This document shows positions 1 to 9,590 of a stretch of DNA of 47,768 nucleotides, piece after piece. Every line of letters starts with the position of its first letter. Position 1 is the stretch's first letter. The DNA comes from Streptomyces sp. XM4193 (GTDB lineage: Bacteria; Actinomycetota; Actinomycetes; Streptomycetales; Streptomycetaceae). The stretch spans positions 1 through 47,768 of the forward strand of contig NZ_JALLGK010000014.1 in the NCBI RefSeq assembly GCF_023072595.1. The letters are read 5' to 3'. Position numbers and translations under genes: made by a program. Below the pieces are notes generated by a model, which had not been told where the DNA came from, did not search any database, and saw only the letters and a program-made list of their open reading frames with translations.

Positions 1-436
1 CGACTCCATCAAACGAGCCGAAATCGCCGGCGAACTCGCCACCCGACTCGGCCTCCCCACCGACACCACCGACGCCGAACACCTCACCACCGCACGCACC
101 GCCACCACACTCGCCCAACTCCTCACCGAAGCTCTCGGCGGCAACACCCCGCCCCGGGCGGACGCGGCGACCGGCGGCGCCCCCTCGGCAGCGGTCCCGG
201 CCGACCCGGCCCGGGTGCTCGACGCGGTGCTCGAAGTCGTCGCGGATCGCACCGGCTACCCCGCCGAAATGATCGAACCCGACCTCGACCTCGAAGCAGA
301 CCTCAGCGTCGACTCCATCAAACGAGCCGAAATCGCCGGCGAACTCGCCACCCGACTCGGCCTCCCCACCGACACCACCGACGCCGAACACCTCACCACC
401 GCACGCACCGCCACCACACTCGCCCAACTCCTCACC
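1..436 (+). repeat. Tandem ACP-coding repeat, 309-bp period, near-identical DNA
   Basis: Bases 1-127 and 310-436 appear identical by eye, giving a 309-bp (103-codon) period. Similarity continues a short way beyond, with substitutions. The first copy is cut by the window edge, and more copies may lie upstream. The repeat encodes the ACP helix II serine region and following helices. Identity at synonymous positions points to recent duplication or gene conversion. Confidence 0.9.
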
Positions 437-1951
437 CAGGCACTCGGCGGCAACACCCCGTCCCAGGCGGACGCGTTGACCGGCGGCGTCACGGAGCAGA
501 GCGGCGAGAAGCACGTGGTGCCGCCGCAGCGGCTGGAGTTCGTGGAGGACGAACTCGGCCCGGTGACGCAGCCGTTGGCCGCCGGCAGCACCGTGCAGGT
601 GCTGGGCGGTGGGGAGTTGGCCGAGCTGCTCGCCGAGCAGCTGCGCGCCGCAGGCGCCGTACCGGAGCTGCTGCCGACCGGGCAGGCGCCCGCCCAGGTG
701 GCCGACGCCGTCGTCTGCCTGGACGCGCTGGAGGAGGACGAGTCGGTGCTGCCGGGCGCGTTCCCGCTCTTCAAGGCGGTTCTGGAGGGCGGCCCGAAGC
801 GGCTGCTGGCCGCCGAGCGGCGCGAGCACGGCGCTGCGAGCGGTCTGCGCGGGTTCTTCCGCAGCGTCGCGCGGGAGTACGAGGAACTGCACGCCACCGT
901 GCTGGAGTTGGGCACCGACGAGGCCCCGGCCCTGGTTGCCGGGCGCCTCGTCGCCGAGCTGGGCAGCACCGAACGCGAGCCGGTGGTGCTCGTCGACGGT
1001 GGTGGCCGCCGCGCGCTGCGGTTGCGCCACACCGACCTCGGCACGCTCGGCTCGACCGGCGCGGGACCGGCCGGCGAGGGGGCCGCGGAGGCCACCGCGA
1101 TCGGGCTGGACCGGGACGCCGTGGTGCTGCTGGTCGGAGGCGCGCGCGGCATCACCGCCCGCTTCGCCCGTACGGTCGCCGCCGCCAGTCGCTGCCGGAT
1201 CGAGCTGATCGGCCGTACGCCGGAGCCCTCCGCACAGGAGGACCCGGCCACCGCGTCCGCCACCGACTCGGCCGCGCTGCGCAAGGCGTTCATCGCGAGC
1301 GGGATGAAGTCGCCCGCCCAGATCGAGCGCGCGGTCTCGGCCACGCTCGCCGAGCGCGAGGTGCGCGGCACCCTCGCCGCACTGCGCGAGCTGGGCAGCG
1401 AGGTGCGCTACCACCGGGTGGACGTCACCGACACCGAGGCCGTGCAGGCGGTCGTCAAGGAGGTGCACACCGAGCACGGCCGGCTGGACGGGCTGGTGTA
1501 CGCCGCCGGGATCATCGAGGACAAGCTGATCGCGGAGAAGTCCGCGGACTCCTTCCACCGGGTCTTCGCCACCAAGGTCTCCGGCGCCAACTCGCTGCTG
1601 GACGCGGTGGATTCGCTGCCGAACGGCCCGCGCTTCGCGGTGCTCTTCGGCTCCATAGCCGCCGCCCTCGGCAACCGGGGGCAGAGCGACTACGCCGCCG
1701 CCAACGACGCCCTGGAGGAGCTCGGCCGCCGCTGGTCGACCGAGGAGCGGCGCGGACTGACCGTCCACTGGGGCCCGTGGGCCTCGGCGGAGACCAACGG
1801 CGGCATGGTCACCCCCGAGCTGATGCGCTCGTACACCGCGCGCGGCATCAAGCTGATCGACCCCGAGGAGGGCCCGATCTCGCTCCTCGCCGAGCTGGCG
1901 TACGGGCCGCCGCGGGTGCACTCGGTCGTCTACACCGCCTCCGGCTGGTGA
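2..1951 (+). CDS. PUFA-synthase-like (PfaA-type) subunit, 3' part: tandem ACPs + ketoreductase
   Basis: The reading frame is open from the window edge, so the 5' end (expected KS and AT domains) lies outside. Two acyl carrier domains are visible, each with the DSIKRAEI motif; the phosphopantetheine serines are encoded at about 5-7 and 314-316. DSIKR around the serine is typical of the tandem ACPs of PUFA synthases and related glycolipid synthases, not of modular PKS ACPs. After a linker comes a ketoreductase with a Rossmann motif (LLVGGARGIT, near 1130) and the Ser/Tyr/Asn set in FGSIAAALGNRGQSDYAAAN (about 1645-1710). Order ACP-ACP-KR matches the C-terminal half of PfaA. The frame ends in TGA overlapping a possible GTG start of the next gene, implying translational coupling. 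Known of the family: iterative fatty-acid-like chain building. Inferred: it works with the next gene. The exact product cannot be read from sequence. Confidence 0.88.
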   Translation, partial: DSIKRAEIAGELATRLGLPTDTTDAEHLTTARTATTLAQLLTEALGGNTPPRADAATGGAPSAAVPADPARVLDAVLEVVADRTGYPAEMIEPDLDLEADLSVDSIKRAEIAGELATRLGLPTDTTDAEHLTTARTATTLAQLLTQALGGNTPSQADALTGGVTEQSGEKHVVPPQRLEFVEDELGPVTQPLAAGSTVQVLGGGELAELLAEQLRAAGAVPELLPTGQAPAQVADAVVCLDALEEDESVLPGAFPLFKAVLEGGPKRLLAAERREHGAASGLRGFFRSVAREYEELHATVLELGTDEAPALVAGRLVAELGSTEREPVVLVDGGGRRALRLRHTDLGTLGSTGAGPAGEGAAEATAIGLDRDAVVLLVGGARGITARFARTVAAASRCRIELIGRTPEPSAQEDPATASATDSAALRKAFIASGMKSPAQIERAVSATLAEREVRGTLAALRELGSEVRYHRVDVTDTEAVQAVVKEVHTEHGRLDGLVYAAGIIEDKLIAEKSADSFHRVFATKVSGANSLLDAVDSLPNGPRFAVLFGSIAAALGNRGQSDYAAANDALEELGRRWSTEERRGLTVHWGPWASAETNGGMVTPELMRSYTARGIKLIDPEEGPISLLAELAYGPPRVHSVVYTASGW

Positions 1952-1959
1952 GCGGTCCG

Positions 1960-4900
1960 ATGACTGCGGACACGCCGAACGGCCGCCGGACGCCCGGGAC
2001 TTCGGACGCGGCGACCGCCCCGGGCGCGGCGGTCGCGAAAGCCCCGGCCCCGGACGCGGCCCCTGCGACCGCCCCGGGCGCGGGAGCCGCCGGTGTGCAG
2101 ACGCCGGTGGCGATCGTCGGCATGGGTGCCTTCTTCCCCGGCGCCCGCGATCTGGCCGCGTACTGGCGCAACATCGTCGGGGGCGTCGACGCGATCAGCG
2201 AGGTGCCGGCCGACCGCTGGGGCGCGGAGTTCTACGAGCCCGACGGCGGCGCGGACGCGGACGCCCGACGGGCGGACCGGGTGTACTGCCGACGCGGCGG
2301 ATTCTGCGACCAGGACACCGAGTTCGACCTCGCGCGCCTGGGGATCATGCCGAAGTCGATCCCCGGCACCGAGCCGGACCAGCTCATCGCGCTCCAGGTC
2401 GCCCACGACTCGCTGCTCGACGCGGGCGGCGACATCCTGCCCGAGGACCGTGAGCGGGTCGGCGTCATCCTCGGACGCGGCGGCTACCTCACGCCCGGGC
2501 TGGTACGGCTGGACCAGCGGGTGCGCACCGCCAACCAGCTGGTCAGCACGTTGCGCGAGCTGCTGCCCGACGTCGACGAGGGCCGGTTGGAGGCGGTGCG
2601 CACCGCCTTCCACGAGCGACTCGGCCCGGAACAGCCCGAGTCGGCGATCGGCCTGGTCCCGAACCTGGCCGCCTCCCGGCTGGCGAACCGGCTCGACCTG
2701 CGCGGGCCCGCGTACACCGTCGACGCGGCCTGCGCCTCCTCGCTGGTCGCGGTCGACCACGCGGTGCGCGAACTCTCCTCCGGACGCTGCGACGTGATGC
2801 TCGCCGGCGGCGTCCACCACTGCCACGACATCACCCTGTGGAGCGTGTTCAGCCAGCTCGGCGCGCTCTCCCCCAGCCAGCGCATCAGCCCGCTCAGCGC
2901 GGACGCGGACGGCGTGCTGATCGGCGAGGGCACCGGCATCGTCGTGCTCAAGCGGCTGGCCGACGCCGAGCGCGACGGCGACCGGGTGTACGCGGTGATC
3001 TCCGGTACCGGCGTGGCGAGCGACGGACGCTCGGCGAGCCTGCTCAACCCGGACCCCGGCGGCCAGGTGCGGGCCGTCACCCAGGCGTGGGAGGCGGCCG
3101 GCCTCGACCCGGCCGCACCGGACTCGATCGGTCTGCTGGAGGCGCACGGTACGGCCACCCCGGCCGGCGACCGCGCCGAACTGACCACGCTGGCAACGGT
3201 GTTCGGCCCCGCCGCGCCGCACGACGCGGCGGGCGAGGAGGCCGTGCGCCCGGCGATCGGCTCGGTGAAGTCGCAGATCGGGCACGCCATGCCGGCGGCC
3301 GGTGTCGCCGGTCTGATCAAGGCGGCGCTCGCCGTCCACCACGAGACGCTGCCGCCGACCCTGCACTGCGAGCAGCCGCACGAGGCGCTGGGCTCGACCA
3401 GGTTCGCGCCGCTCGCGAAGGCGCGGCCGTGGACCGCGCCGGCCAGTGGCGCACCGCGTCGCGCCGGGGTCAACGCCTTCGGCTTCGGCGGCATCAACGC
3501 ACACGTCGTGCTGGAGCAGCCGGCCCGTGCCGCCGCTGCCGCCCCGCCCGCCGCCGCGCCGTCGGCGGACCGGAGCGCGCCCGCCGTGGTCGTCAGCGAG
3601 CCGGAGCCGGTGCTGCGGCTCGCCGCGCCGACCACCGAGGCGCTGGCCGAACTGCTCGACGCCGACGACGCCACCGTGCTCGCGCGCGGCCTGGAGACAC
3701 GGCAGACTGGGGACGGACTGCCCGTGCGGCTGGGCATCGTCGCACCGGACGCGCGCCGGCTGAAGCTGGCCCGCAGAGCTGTCGCCAAGGGCAAGCCGTG
3801 GCGCGGACGCACCGATGTGTGGTTCAGCCCGCAGCCCCTGCTCGGCAAGCTCGGCGGCGGTCGTACCGCCTTTGTCTTTCCCGGCCTGGAGGCGGAGTTC
3901 GAGCCGCAGGTCGCGGAGCTGGCCGCGCACTTCGGCCTGCCCTGGACGCTCGACGCCGACTCCTCGGTCGGGGACGTCGGACGGCACGGCAAGGCCGTCT
4001 TCCAGCTGGGCAGGCTGCTGGACGCGGCGCTGCGCCGCATCGGTGTCGTACCGGACGCCGTGGCGGGCCACAGCGTCGGCGAGTGGACGGCGATGGCCGC
4101 CGGCGGCATCCACGCGGCGGACGAGGTCGACGCCTTCCTCGAAGCCTTCGACCCGGACGCGCTGAACGTTCCCGGTGTCGCCTTCGGCGTCCTCGGCATG
4201 CCCGCCGAGCGGGTGCTGGAGGAGCTGGCGGGCCGCGAGGACGTCGTGCTCTCGCACGACAACGCGCCCAACCAGGCGATGATCTGCGGCCCCGAGGAGG
4301 CGGTCCAGGAGCTGGTGGTCCGGATGCGCGCCCAGGGCGTCATCAGCCAGGTCCTGCCGTTCCGTTCGGGCTTCCACACCCCGATGCTGGCGCCCTACCT
4401 CGACCCGATCCGGGCCGCCGCCGACACCTACACGCTCAACCCGCAGCAGACGCCGGTCTGGTCGGCGACGCTGGCCGCGCCGTACCCCCGGGAGGCCGAC
4501 GCCGTACGGGAGTTGTTCGTACGCCATCTGCTGGAACCGGTGCGCTTCCGGCTGATGATCGAGGCGATGCACCGGGACGGGTTCCGGGCGTTCCTGACGC
4601 TCGGCGCCGGGCAGATCGGCTCGCTGATCGACGACACCCTCGCCGGCCACGACCGGCTGGTGGTGCCCGCGCACGTCGGTGCCCGCGACAGCCTGGCGCA
4701 GCTGCGCCGGGTCGCCACCGCGCTGTGGGTGGACGGCGGTTCGCCGGACACCGCCCCGCTCCACGACAGCGACCGCGCCGCACGGGCGGGAGTCGCGGCC
4801 ACCGCCGCGCAGCCCGCCGGCGGGGTCTCCGGCGGGTTGGTCTCCGGCCGGAACTCCGACGGGGCCTCGGCGGCGTCGGCCGCCGACGCGGAGACCGGCG

Positions 4901-6999
4901 CCGCGACCGCGGCCGACCGCGCCCGGCCGACGGTTCGGCTCGACCTCGGCGGTCCGCTGGTCTCGCTGCCGCCGCACTCCCGGGGGCTGCTGGGCGAACG
5001 TCGCGGCCGCCCCACCGCCGGAGCTCACGGCGGCAGCACCGGAGGCACGAGTGGCGCCGCCGCCGGCGGTGAGAGCGGCGCGCTGGCCGAACTCGCGGGC
5101 CGGGCCGACAGGTTCCCGCTCGCGGGCGAGTTGGCCGCGCTGATGGAGGACACCGCCGCCGTCGCGGGAGAGCTGTTCGAGGCCGCCCGCCGCCCCGGCC
5201 CGGGGGTGCGCGGCACGCCGCAGCCCACGCACCGGCAGACACGGCCCTCCCCGGCACAGCCCGCACCACGCGGTCCCGCACAGCCCGCACAGCCTGCACA
5301 GTCCGTACAGCCCGCACAGCCGCCGCGCACCGGCGCGCCCGCGGAGGCCGTCCCCGCCGCGACGCACCCCACCGAGCTGCGGATCGACGTCGACCGGATG
5401 CCCTATCTGCTCGACCACTGCTTCTTCCGGCAGCGCCCCGGCTGGCCCGACGAGGGCGACCGCTGGCCGATCGTGCCGGCCACCACCGTCATCACCCATC
5501 TGATGCGCATCGCCGAGGAGGCCGCGCCCGGGACCCGGGCGGTCGCGGTGCACGACGTACGGCTGCTCCAGTGGATCGAGGCGATCCCCTCGTGCACGCT
5601 GCCGGTCACCGTGGAGCGGACAGCCGCGGACCGGGTGGTGGTCGGGCTGACCGGCTACAGCCGGGCGACCGTCGAACTCGCGCCGCACAGCGCCGGGTTC
5701 GGCTCCCCGGGTGGTGAACAGCCGCCCGCGCCCTGGCAGTTCCCGACCGAGAGCGAGCACGTTCCGGAGTTCACCGCCGAACGCCTGTACAGCGAACGGT
5801 GGATGTTCCACGGTCCGCTCTTCCAGGGCGTCGAGAAGCTCACCGCGATCGGCGCGCGCCATGTGCGCGGGGACCTCGTCTCGCTCGCCACGCCCGGAGC
5901 CCTGCTGGACAACGTCGGACAGCTCCTCGGCTTCTGGATCATGGACACGCTCACCGAGCGCACCACCGTGTTCCCCGCCGGGATGCGCCGCATCCGTTTC
6001 CACGGGCCGCAGCCGGCGCCCGGCGAACGCCTCGAATGCCTGATCCGCATCACCGATCTGACCGACAACTCGCTGACGGCGGACATGCAGTTGGTCCACC
6101 GCGGCCGGGTGTGGGCGGAGTTCGACGGCTGGACGGACCGCCGCTTCGACACCGACCCCGGCATCCGGGCGGTGGACCGCTTCCCGGGCCGGCACACGCT
6201 CTCCCGCATCGAGCCCGAGGGCTGGACCGCCGTCCACGAGCGGTGGCCCGACCTGGCCACCCGCGGGCTGATCATGCGCAACGTCTGCGGCTCCGCCGAG
6301 CGGGCGGCGTACGAGGCGCTGGCGCCGACCCGCCGCCGTCGCTGGCTGCTCGGCCGCATCGCCGCCAAGGACGCGGTGCGCAACCTGCTCTGGCAGGAGG
6401 CCGCGGCGGCCGGACGCGGCACCGCCGAGAGCGACCGCGAGGAGATCTACCCGGCAGAGGTCGCCCTCGCCAACGACGCCACCGGCCGCCCCTGGGCCGA
6501 CGGTGTGCACGGCCGCAAGCTCGGTGAGCTGACCGTCTCGATCGCGCACTGCGGCGAGACCGGTGTCGCCATCGCCTCCCGCGGCGCGGTCGGCATCGAC
6601 CTGGAAGAGGTCGTCGAACGCCCGCGCGCCACCAGGGAGTTGGCCTGCACCGAGGCCGAACTCGTGCTGCTCGACGCACTGGTGGCGGCCGGAGACGGCA
6701 ACGAGGCCCTGTGGTTCACCCGCTTCTGGGCCGCCAAGGAGTCCGTGGCCAAGGCCCGCGGAACCGGACTCGGCGGCCGGCCCAGGGACTTCGAGGTCCG
6801 CGCCCACGACGCCGACACCGGCCTGCTGGTGGTCGTCGCGGGCGACTCCCGGTACGACGTGCGCACCCGTGAGCTGCGCAATCCGCCCGGTCTGCCGGAC
6901 CGCGGGTACGTCGTCGCCTGGACCACCACCGACGGCTCCCCAGCCGTACCGCCGCACGCCCCCACACCCAACCGCTCGACCACGGGAGACGCACGATGA
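1960..6999 (+). CDS. PUFA-synthase-like multidomain subunit KS-AT-DH with C-terminal phosphopantetheinyl transferase
   Basis: The protein is 1,679 aa from ATG 1960, which has GGTGAG seven bases upstream; GTG 1948, overlapping the previous stop, is an alternative. Domains in order: a ketosynthase (about 45-540) with catalytic Cys258 in DAACASS and histidines His396 (EAHGTATP) and His442 (KSQIGHAM); an acyltransferase (about 640-930) with Ser705 in GHSVGEW; a long Ala/Pro/Gln-rich linker; a double-hotdog PS-DH dehydratase (about 1130-1420) with His1153 (LLDHCFF) and Asp1317 (LLDNVGQ); and a 4'-phosphopantetheinyl transferase with GIDLEE (Asp1547) and WAAKES (Glu1594). The fused PPTase can activate the cluster's own ACPs. 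This resembles PfaB/PfaC-type functions merged into one chain. No enoyl reductase is visible in the window. The next gene starts inside its stop codon (ATGA). Domain calls are strong; chain length and product are unknown. Confidence 0.9.
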   Translation: MTADTPNGRRTPGTSDAATAPGAAVAKAPAPDAAPATAPGAGAAGVQTPVAIVGMGAFFPGARDLAAYWRNIVGGVDAISEVPADRWGAEFYEPDGGADADARRADRVYCRRGGFCDQDTEFDLARLGIMPKSIPGTEPDQLIALQVAHDSLLDAGGDILPEDRERVGVILGRGGYLTPGLVRLDQRVRTANQLVSTLRELLPDVDEGRLEAVRTAFHERLGPEQPESAIGLVPNLAASRLANRLDLRGPAYTVDAACASSLVAVDHAVRELSSGRCDVMLAGGVHHCHDITLWSVFSQLGALSPSQRISPLSADADGVLIGEGTGIVVLKRLADAERDGDRVYAVISGTGVASDGRSASLLNPDPGGQVRAVTQAWEAAGLDPAAPDSIGLLEAHGTATPAGDRAELTTLATVFGPAAPHDAAGEEAVRPAIGSVKSQIGHAMPAAGVAGLIKAALAVHHETLPPTLHCEQPHEALGSTRFAPLAKARPWTAPASGAPRRAGVNAFGFGGINAHVVLEQPARAAAAAPPAAAPSADRSAPAVVVSEPEPVLRLAAPTTEALAELLDADDATVLARGLETRQTGDGLPVRLGIVAPDARRLKLARRAVAKGKPWRGRTDVWFSPQPLLGKLGGGRTAFVFPGLEAEFEPQVAELAAHFGLPWTLDADSSVGDVGRHGKAVFQLGRLLDAALRRIGVVPDAVAGHSVGEWTAMAAGGIHAADEVDAFLEAFDPDALNVPGVAFGVLGMPAERVLEELAGREDVVLSHDNAPNQAMICGPEEAVQELVVRMRAQGVISQVLPFRSGFHTPMLAPYLDPIRAAADTYTLNPQQTPVWSATLAAPYPREADAVRELFVRHLLEPVRFRLMIEAMHRDGFRAFLTLGAGQIGSLIDDTLAGHDRLVVPAHVGARDSLAQLRRVATALWVDGGSPDTAPLHDSDRAARAGVAATAAQPAGGVSGGLVSGRNSDGASAASAADAETGAATAADRARPTVRLDLGGPLVSLPPHSRGLLGERRGRPTAGAHGGSTGGTSGAAAGGESGALAELAGRADRFPLAGELAALMEDTAAVAGELFEAARRPGPGVRGTPQPTHRQTRPSPAQPAPRGPAQPAQPAQSVQPAQPPRTGAPAEAVPAATHPTELRIDVDRMPYLLDHCFFRQRPGWPDEGDRWPIVPATTVITHLMRIAEEAAPGTRAVAVHDVRLLQWIEAIPSCTLPVTVERTAADRVVVGLTGYSRATVELAPHSAGFGSPGGEQPPAPWQFPTESEHVPEFTAERLYSERWMFHGPLFQGVEKLTAIGARHVRGDLVSLATPGALLDNVGQLLGFWIMDTLTERTTVFPAGMRRIRFHGPQPAPGERLECLIRITDLTDNSLTADMQLVHRGRVWAEFDGWTDRRFDTDPGIRAVDRFPGRHTLSRIEPEGWTAVHERWPDLATRGLIMRNVCGSAERAAYEALAPTRRRRWLLGRIAAKDAVRNLLWQEAAAAGRGTAESDREEIYPAEVALANDATGRPWADGVHGRKLGELTVSIAHCGETGVAIASRGAVGIDLEEVVERPRATRELACTEAELVLLDALVAAGDGNEALWFTRFWAAKESVAKARGTGLGGRPRDFEVRAHDADTGLLVVVAGDSRYDVRTRELRNPPGLPDRGYVVAWTTTDGSPAVPPHAPTPNRSTTGDAR

Positions 7000-7313
7000 C
7001 CACGGAGAGGGCGCTGACGCCCGACGCGGACCAGATCCTGGCCGACATCACCGGCATGCTGCGGACCCTGCTGGAGGAGTACGGGTTCGACGACGCCGAG
7101 ATCACCCGTGAGACCACGTTCCACCACGATCTGGAGCTGGAGAGCATCGATCTGGTGACGCTCTCCGGGCAGTTGCGCGAGCACTTCGGCGACCGGATCA
7201 ACTTCGCCGAGTTCATCGCCGATCTGGAGCTGGAGCAGATCATCGAGCTGACCATCGGCGAGCTCGTCGACTTCGTCGTCGACTCCCTCAACCGCGTCGA
7301 AGCGGAGGGCTGA
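6996..7313 (+). CDS. Free-standing acyl carrier protein
   Basis: A 105-aa acidic protein whose ATG overlaps the upstream stop as ATGA, so translation is coupled. It has the ACP signature DLELESID, with Ser50 as the likely phosphopantetheine site, and the expected four-helix pattern of hydrophobic and acidic residues after it. Its sequence differs from the DSIKR-type tandem ACPs upstream, so it is not a duplicate of them. Possible roles are presenting a starter or finished acyl chain to the hydrolase or glycosyltransferase encoded next. The fused PPTase upstream is a plausible activator. The hydrolase ATG follows only three bases after its stop. Confidence 0.9.
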   Translation: MTTERALTPDADQILADITGMLRTLLEEYGFDDAEITRETTFHHDLELESIDLVTLSGQLREHFGDRINFAEFIADLELEQIIELTIGELVDFVVDSLNRVEAEG

Positions 7314-7316
7314 GCG

Positions 7317-8141
7317 ATGGCCAAACTCGCCACCCGCACCATACGCACCCACGTCCAGCGCCTGGACGCGGTGCGCGGCCCCGACCAGCAGGGCGAGCCC
7401 CCGGTGGTGGTCTTCGTCCACGGGCTGCTCACCGACAGCCTGGCCAGCTACTACTTCACCCTGGGCCCCGCCTTCGCACAGGCCGGGGTGGACGTGATCA
7501 TGTACGACCTGCGCGGCCACGGCCGCAGCGACCGGCCCGCCGCCGGGTACCGGCTCGACGACTTCGTCGAGGACCTGGCCGCGCTGCTGGAGTCGCTCGG
7601 CGAGGAGCGGCCGGTGCACGTCGTCGGCAACTCCTTCGGCGGCACCGTCGCCACCGCGCTCGCCGCCTGGTACCCCGAGCGGGTCGCCACCGCCGTGATG
7701 ATCGAGTCCGAGCCGCCGGTGCGGGTGTGGACCGAGCACATGGCCGAAGGGCTCGGCGACGCCAAGCGGCAGCTGTGCAAGGACGAGGTCATCGACTGGA
7801 TCTCGTCCCAACACGGCGCGCACACGGCCAAGTTGTCGCGCAACGCGAGCCGAATCCTCCAGTCGACCACACTGGCCGAGGAGGTCTCCACCGGCGCGGT
7901 CATCGAGGACGACCTGAGCGCGCTGCGCTGCCCGGTGCTCGCCATCTTCGGCTCCGACAGCGGCCTGAGCGCCCAAGTACCGGAGCTGGAAGCCAAGTTG
8001 GACGCCTGCCGCACCGTGGTGCTGCCGGACCAGGGCCACTCCGTGCTGGTCGAACGCACCGAGGAGACGCGGGAGTTGATCCTCCAGTGGGTCGCCGACC
8101 ACCACGCCAGGACCCCGGCCGGGAGCGCGACGAACGGATGA
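7317..8141 (+). CDS. Alpha/beta hydrolase, candidate chain-release enzyme
   Basis: A 274-aa alpha/beta-hydrolase-fold protein. The oxyanion-hole region is FVHGLL, the nucleophile elbow is GNSFGG (Ser106), and a probable acid and base are Asp214 (GSDSG) and His241 (DQGHS), completing a serine triad. No signal peptide is visible, so it should be cytosolic. It begins three bases after the ACP stop in a tight operon with the synthase. In related clusters such hydrolases act as thioesterases or acyltransferases. Here, release of the acyl chain from an ACP, or its transfer to a sugar or alcohol, is inferred from position, not shown. Conserved triad residues argue that it is catalytically active. 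Confidence 0.85.
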   Translation: MAKLATRTIRTHVQRLDAVRGPDQQGEPPVVVFVHGLLTDSLASYYFTLGPAFAQAGVDVIMYDLRGHGRSDRPAAGYRLDDFVEDLAALLESLGEERPVHVVGNSFGGTVATALAAWYPERVATAVMIESEPPVRVWTEHMAEGLGDAKRQLCKDEVIDWISSQHGAHTAKLSRNASRILQSTTLAEEVSTGAVIEDDLSALRCPVLAIFGSDSGLSAQVPELEAKLDACRTVVLPDQGHSVLVERTEETRELILQWVADHHARTPAGSATNG

Positions 8142-8211
8142 CCTCCGACGGCGGGTTCCGGGCGCACCGCCGACAGCGGTGGTGGCGCGTCCGGACGAAG
8201 GAGAACCAGCG

Positions 8212-9375
8212 GTGAGTCGCTATCTGTTCGTGGTCCCGCCCCTGACCGGGCACATCAACCCGCTGCGCGGTGTCGCCGACCGGCTCACCGCCGACGGGCA
8301 CCGGGTCGCCTGGGCCGGGCACGCACCGCTGCTGCGTCAACTCCTTGGCCCGCAGGCGCAGTTGTACGACTGCGCGGGCCCGGGCGATCTGACACGCCCG
8401 CCGGACCTGCTCGGCCCGGCGGCGTTCAAGTTCCTCTGGGAGGAGTTCTTCGTACCGCTCGCCGACGCCATGGCTCCGGGAGTGACGGCGGCGGTCGAGG
8501 CGTTCGGGCCGCAGGTGGTGGTGAGTGACCAGCACGCGGTCGCCGGCGCGCTGGTCGCCGAACGCCACGGGCTTCCCCTGTTCACCTCCTCGACCACCTC
8601 CGCCGAGCTGATCGACCCGCTGTCCTCCATGCCCAAGGTGGCCGCCTGGCTCGACGGCATGCTCGACGGTCTGCGCGAACGCCACGGCGACCCCCTCGCC
8701 GAACACGATCCGCGCTTCTCCCCGCACGGCGTCCTCGCCTTCACCACCGCCGAATTCCTCGGCCCCGAGGTGGAGTTGCCCCACGAGCGGGTCCATCTGG
8801 TCGGTCCGGCCATCGCCCCGCGCACCTCCGACGCCGACTTCCCCTGGGAGTGGCTGGACGGGGACGGGCGGAAGACCGTCCTGGTCTCCCTGGGCACCGC
8901 AAACGACGACGCCGGAAGCCGCTTCCTGCACGAGGCCGTCGGCGCGCTGGAGAGCCTCGCGCCGCGAGTGCGCGGCATCGTCGTCGACCCCGCCGGCGTA
9001 CTCCCCTCCGAACTGCCGGAGAACGTGCTCGCGCTGCCGCGGGTGCCCCAACTCGCGCTGCTGGAACGGCTGGACGCGGTGGTCTGCCACAGCGGGCACA
9101 ACACGGTCTGCGAGTCGCTGTGGCACGGCGTACCGCTGGTGGTCGCCCCGATCAGGGACGACCAGCCGATCGTCTCCGGCCTGGTCACCGGCTCGGGCGC
9201 GGGCGTCCGGGTGCGTTTCACCCGGGTCGACGCCCCGCGCCTGGCGAAGTCGATCGACGCCGTGCTGGACGCCTCGGGCGGCCACGCCGCCGCCGCACAG
9301 CGGATCGGCGAGACCTTCCGCGCCGCGGGCGGGGTGCGCCGGGTCGCCGAGATCCTGGCCGACGCCGCCCGCTGA
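8212..9375 (+). CDS. GT1-family glycosyltransferase (MGT/UGT type)
   Basis: A 387-aa protein from GTG 8212, preceded by AAGGAG eight bases upstream; longer starts lack such a site. The N-terminus (PPLTGHINPL) is the acceptor-side Rossmann start typical of macrolide-type glycosyltransferases. The C-terminal half has the nucleotide-sugar donor region, with VPQLALL, then VVCHSGHNTVCESLWHG and PLVVAPIRDDQP, where the His and the Asp-Gln pair contact the sugar nucleotide in this family. It closes the synthase operon, 70 bases after the hydrolase. Inference: it puts a sugar on the acyl product, giving a glycolipid-like compound. The sugar donor cannot be read from sequence. Confidence 0.9.
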   Translation: MSRYLFVVPPLTGHINPLRGVADRLTADGHRVAWAGHAPLLRQLLGPQAQLYDCAGPGDLTRPPDLLGPAAFKFLWEEFFVPLADAMAPGVTAAVEAFGPQVVVSDQHAVAGALVAERHGLPLFTSSTTSAELIDPLSSMPKVAAWLDGMLDGLRERHGDPLAEHDPRFSPHGVLAFTTAEFLGPEVELPHERVHLVGPAIAPRTSDADFPWEWLDGDGRKTVLVSLGTANDDAGSRFLHEAVGALESLAPRVRGIVVDPAGVLPSELPENVLALPRVPQLALLERLDAVVCHSGHNTVCESLWHGVPLVVAPIRDDQPIVSGLVTGSGAGVRVRFTRVDAPRLAKSIDAVLDASGGHAAAAQRIGETFRAAGGVRRVAEILADAAR

Positions 9376-9493
9376 GGCACCCCGACCGGCACCGCGCCCG
9401 TACGGCGCCCACGCGTACGCCCGTACGCGCCCGGACACGCCCGTACGCCACGCCGTACGGGCACGGACGCGCCCGTACGCGTCCTCACGCAAC

Positions 9494-9534
9494 AGCAGTG
9501 GTGCCGCTCAACTTCCTTGAGCGGCCCCACTGCT
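9494..9534. terminator. Bidirectional hairpin terminator between the convergent GT and MFS genes
   Basis: Arms 9494-9511 and 9517-9534 pair at 17 of 18 positions around a 5-nt loop (CTTCC). It sits between genes converging from both strands, so it can serve both. The preceding 9380-9485 holds scattered CGTACG-rich short repeats and no gene. Confidence 0.85.
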
Positions 9535-9590
9535 GCGTCAACCGGCCGGCACCCCGGCCGCGCCGCGCGTCACATGCGCCGTGCCCGCGG

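Noticed and set aside
1930..6957. Very long open frame on minus opposite the KS-AT-DH-PPTase gene (1,675 codons)
   Set aside because: It is the antisense shadow of a G/C-rich gene: low-complexity Arg/Gly/Val composition, no domain, while the plus strand has several intact catalytic motifs.
9376..9490. CGCCCGTACG repeats as a CRISPR-like array or binding-site cluster
   Set aside because: Units are about 10 bp, irregularly spaced, and lack spacers of constant length; they look like simple G/C-rich spacer sequence.
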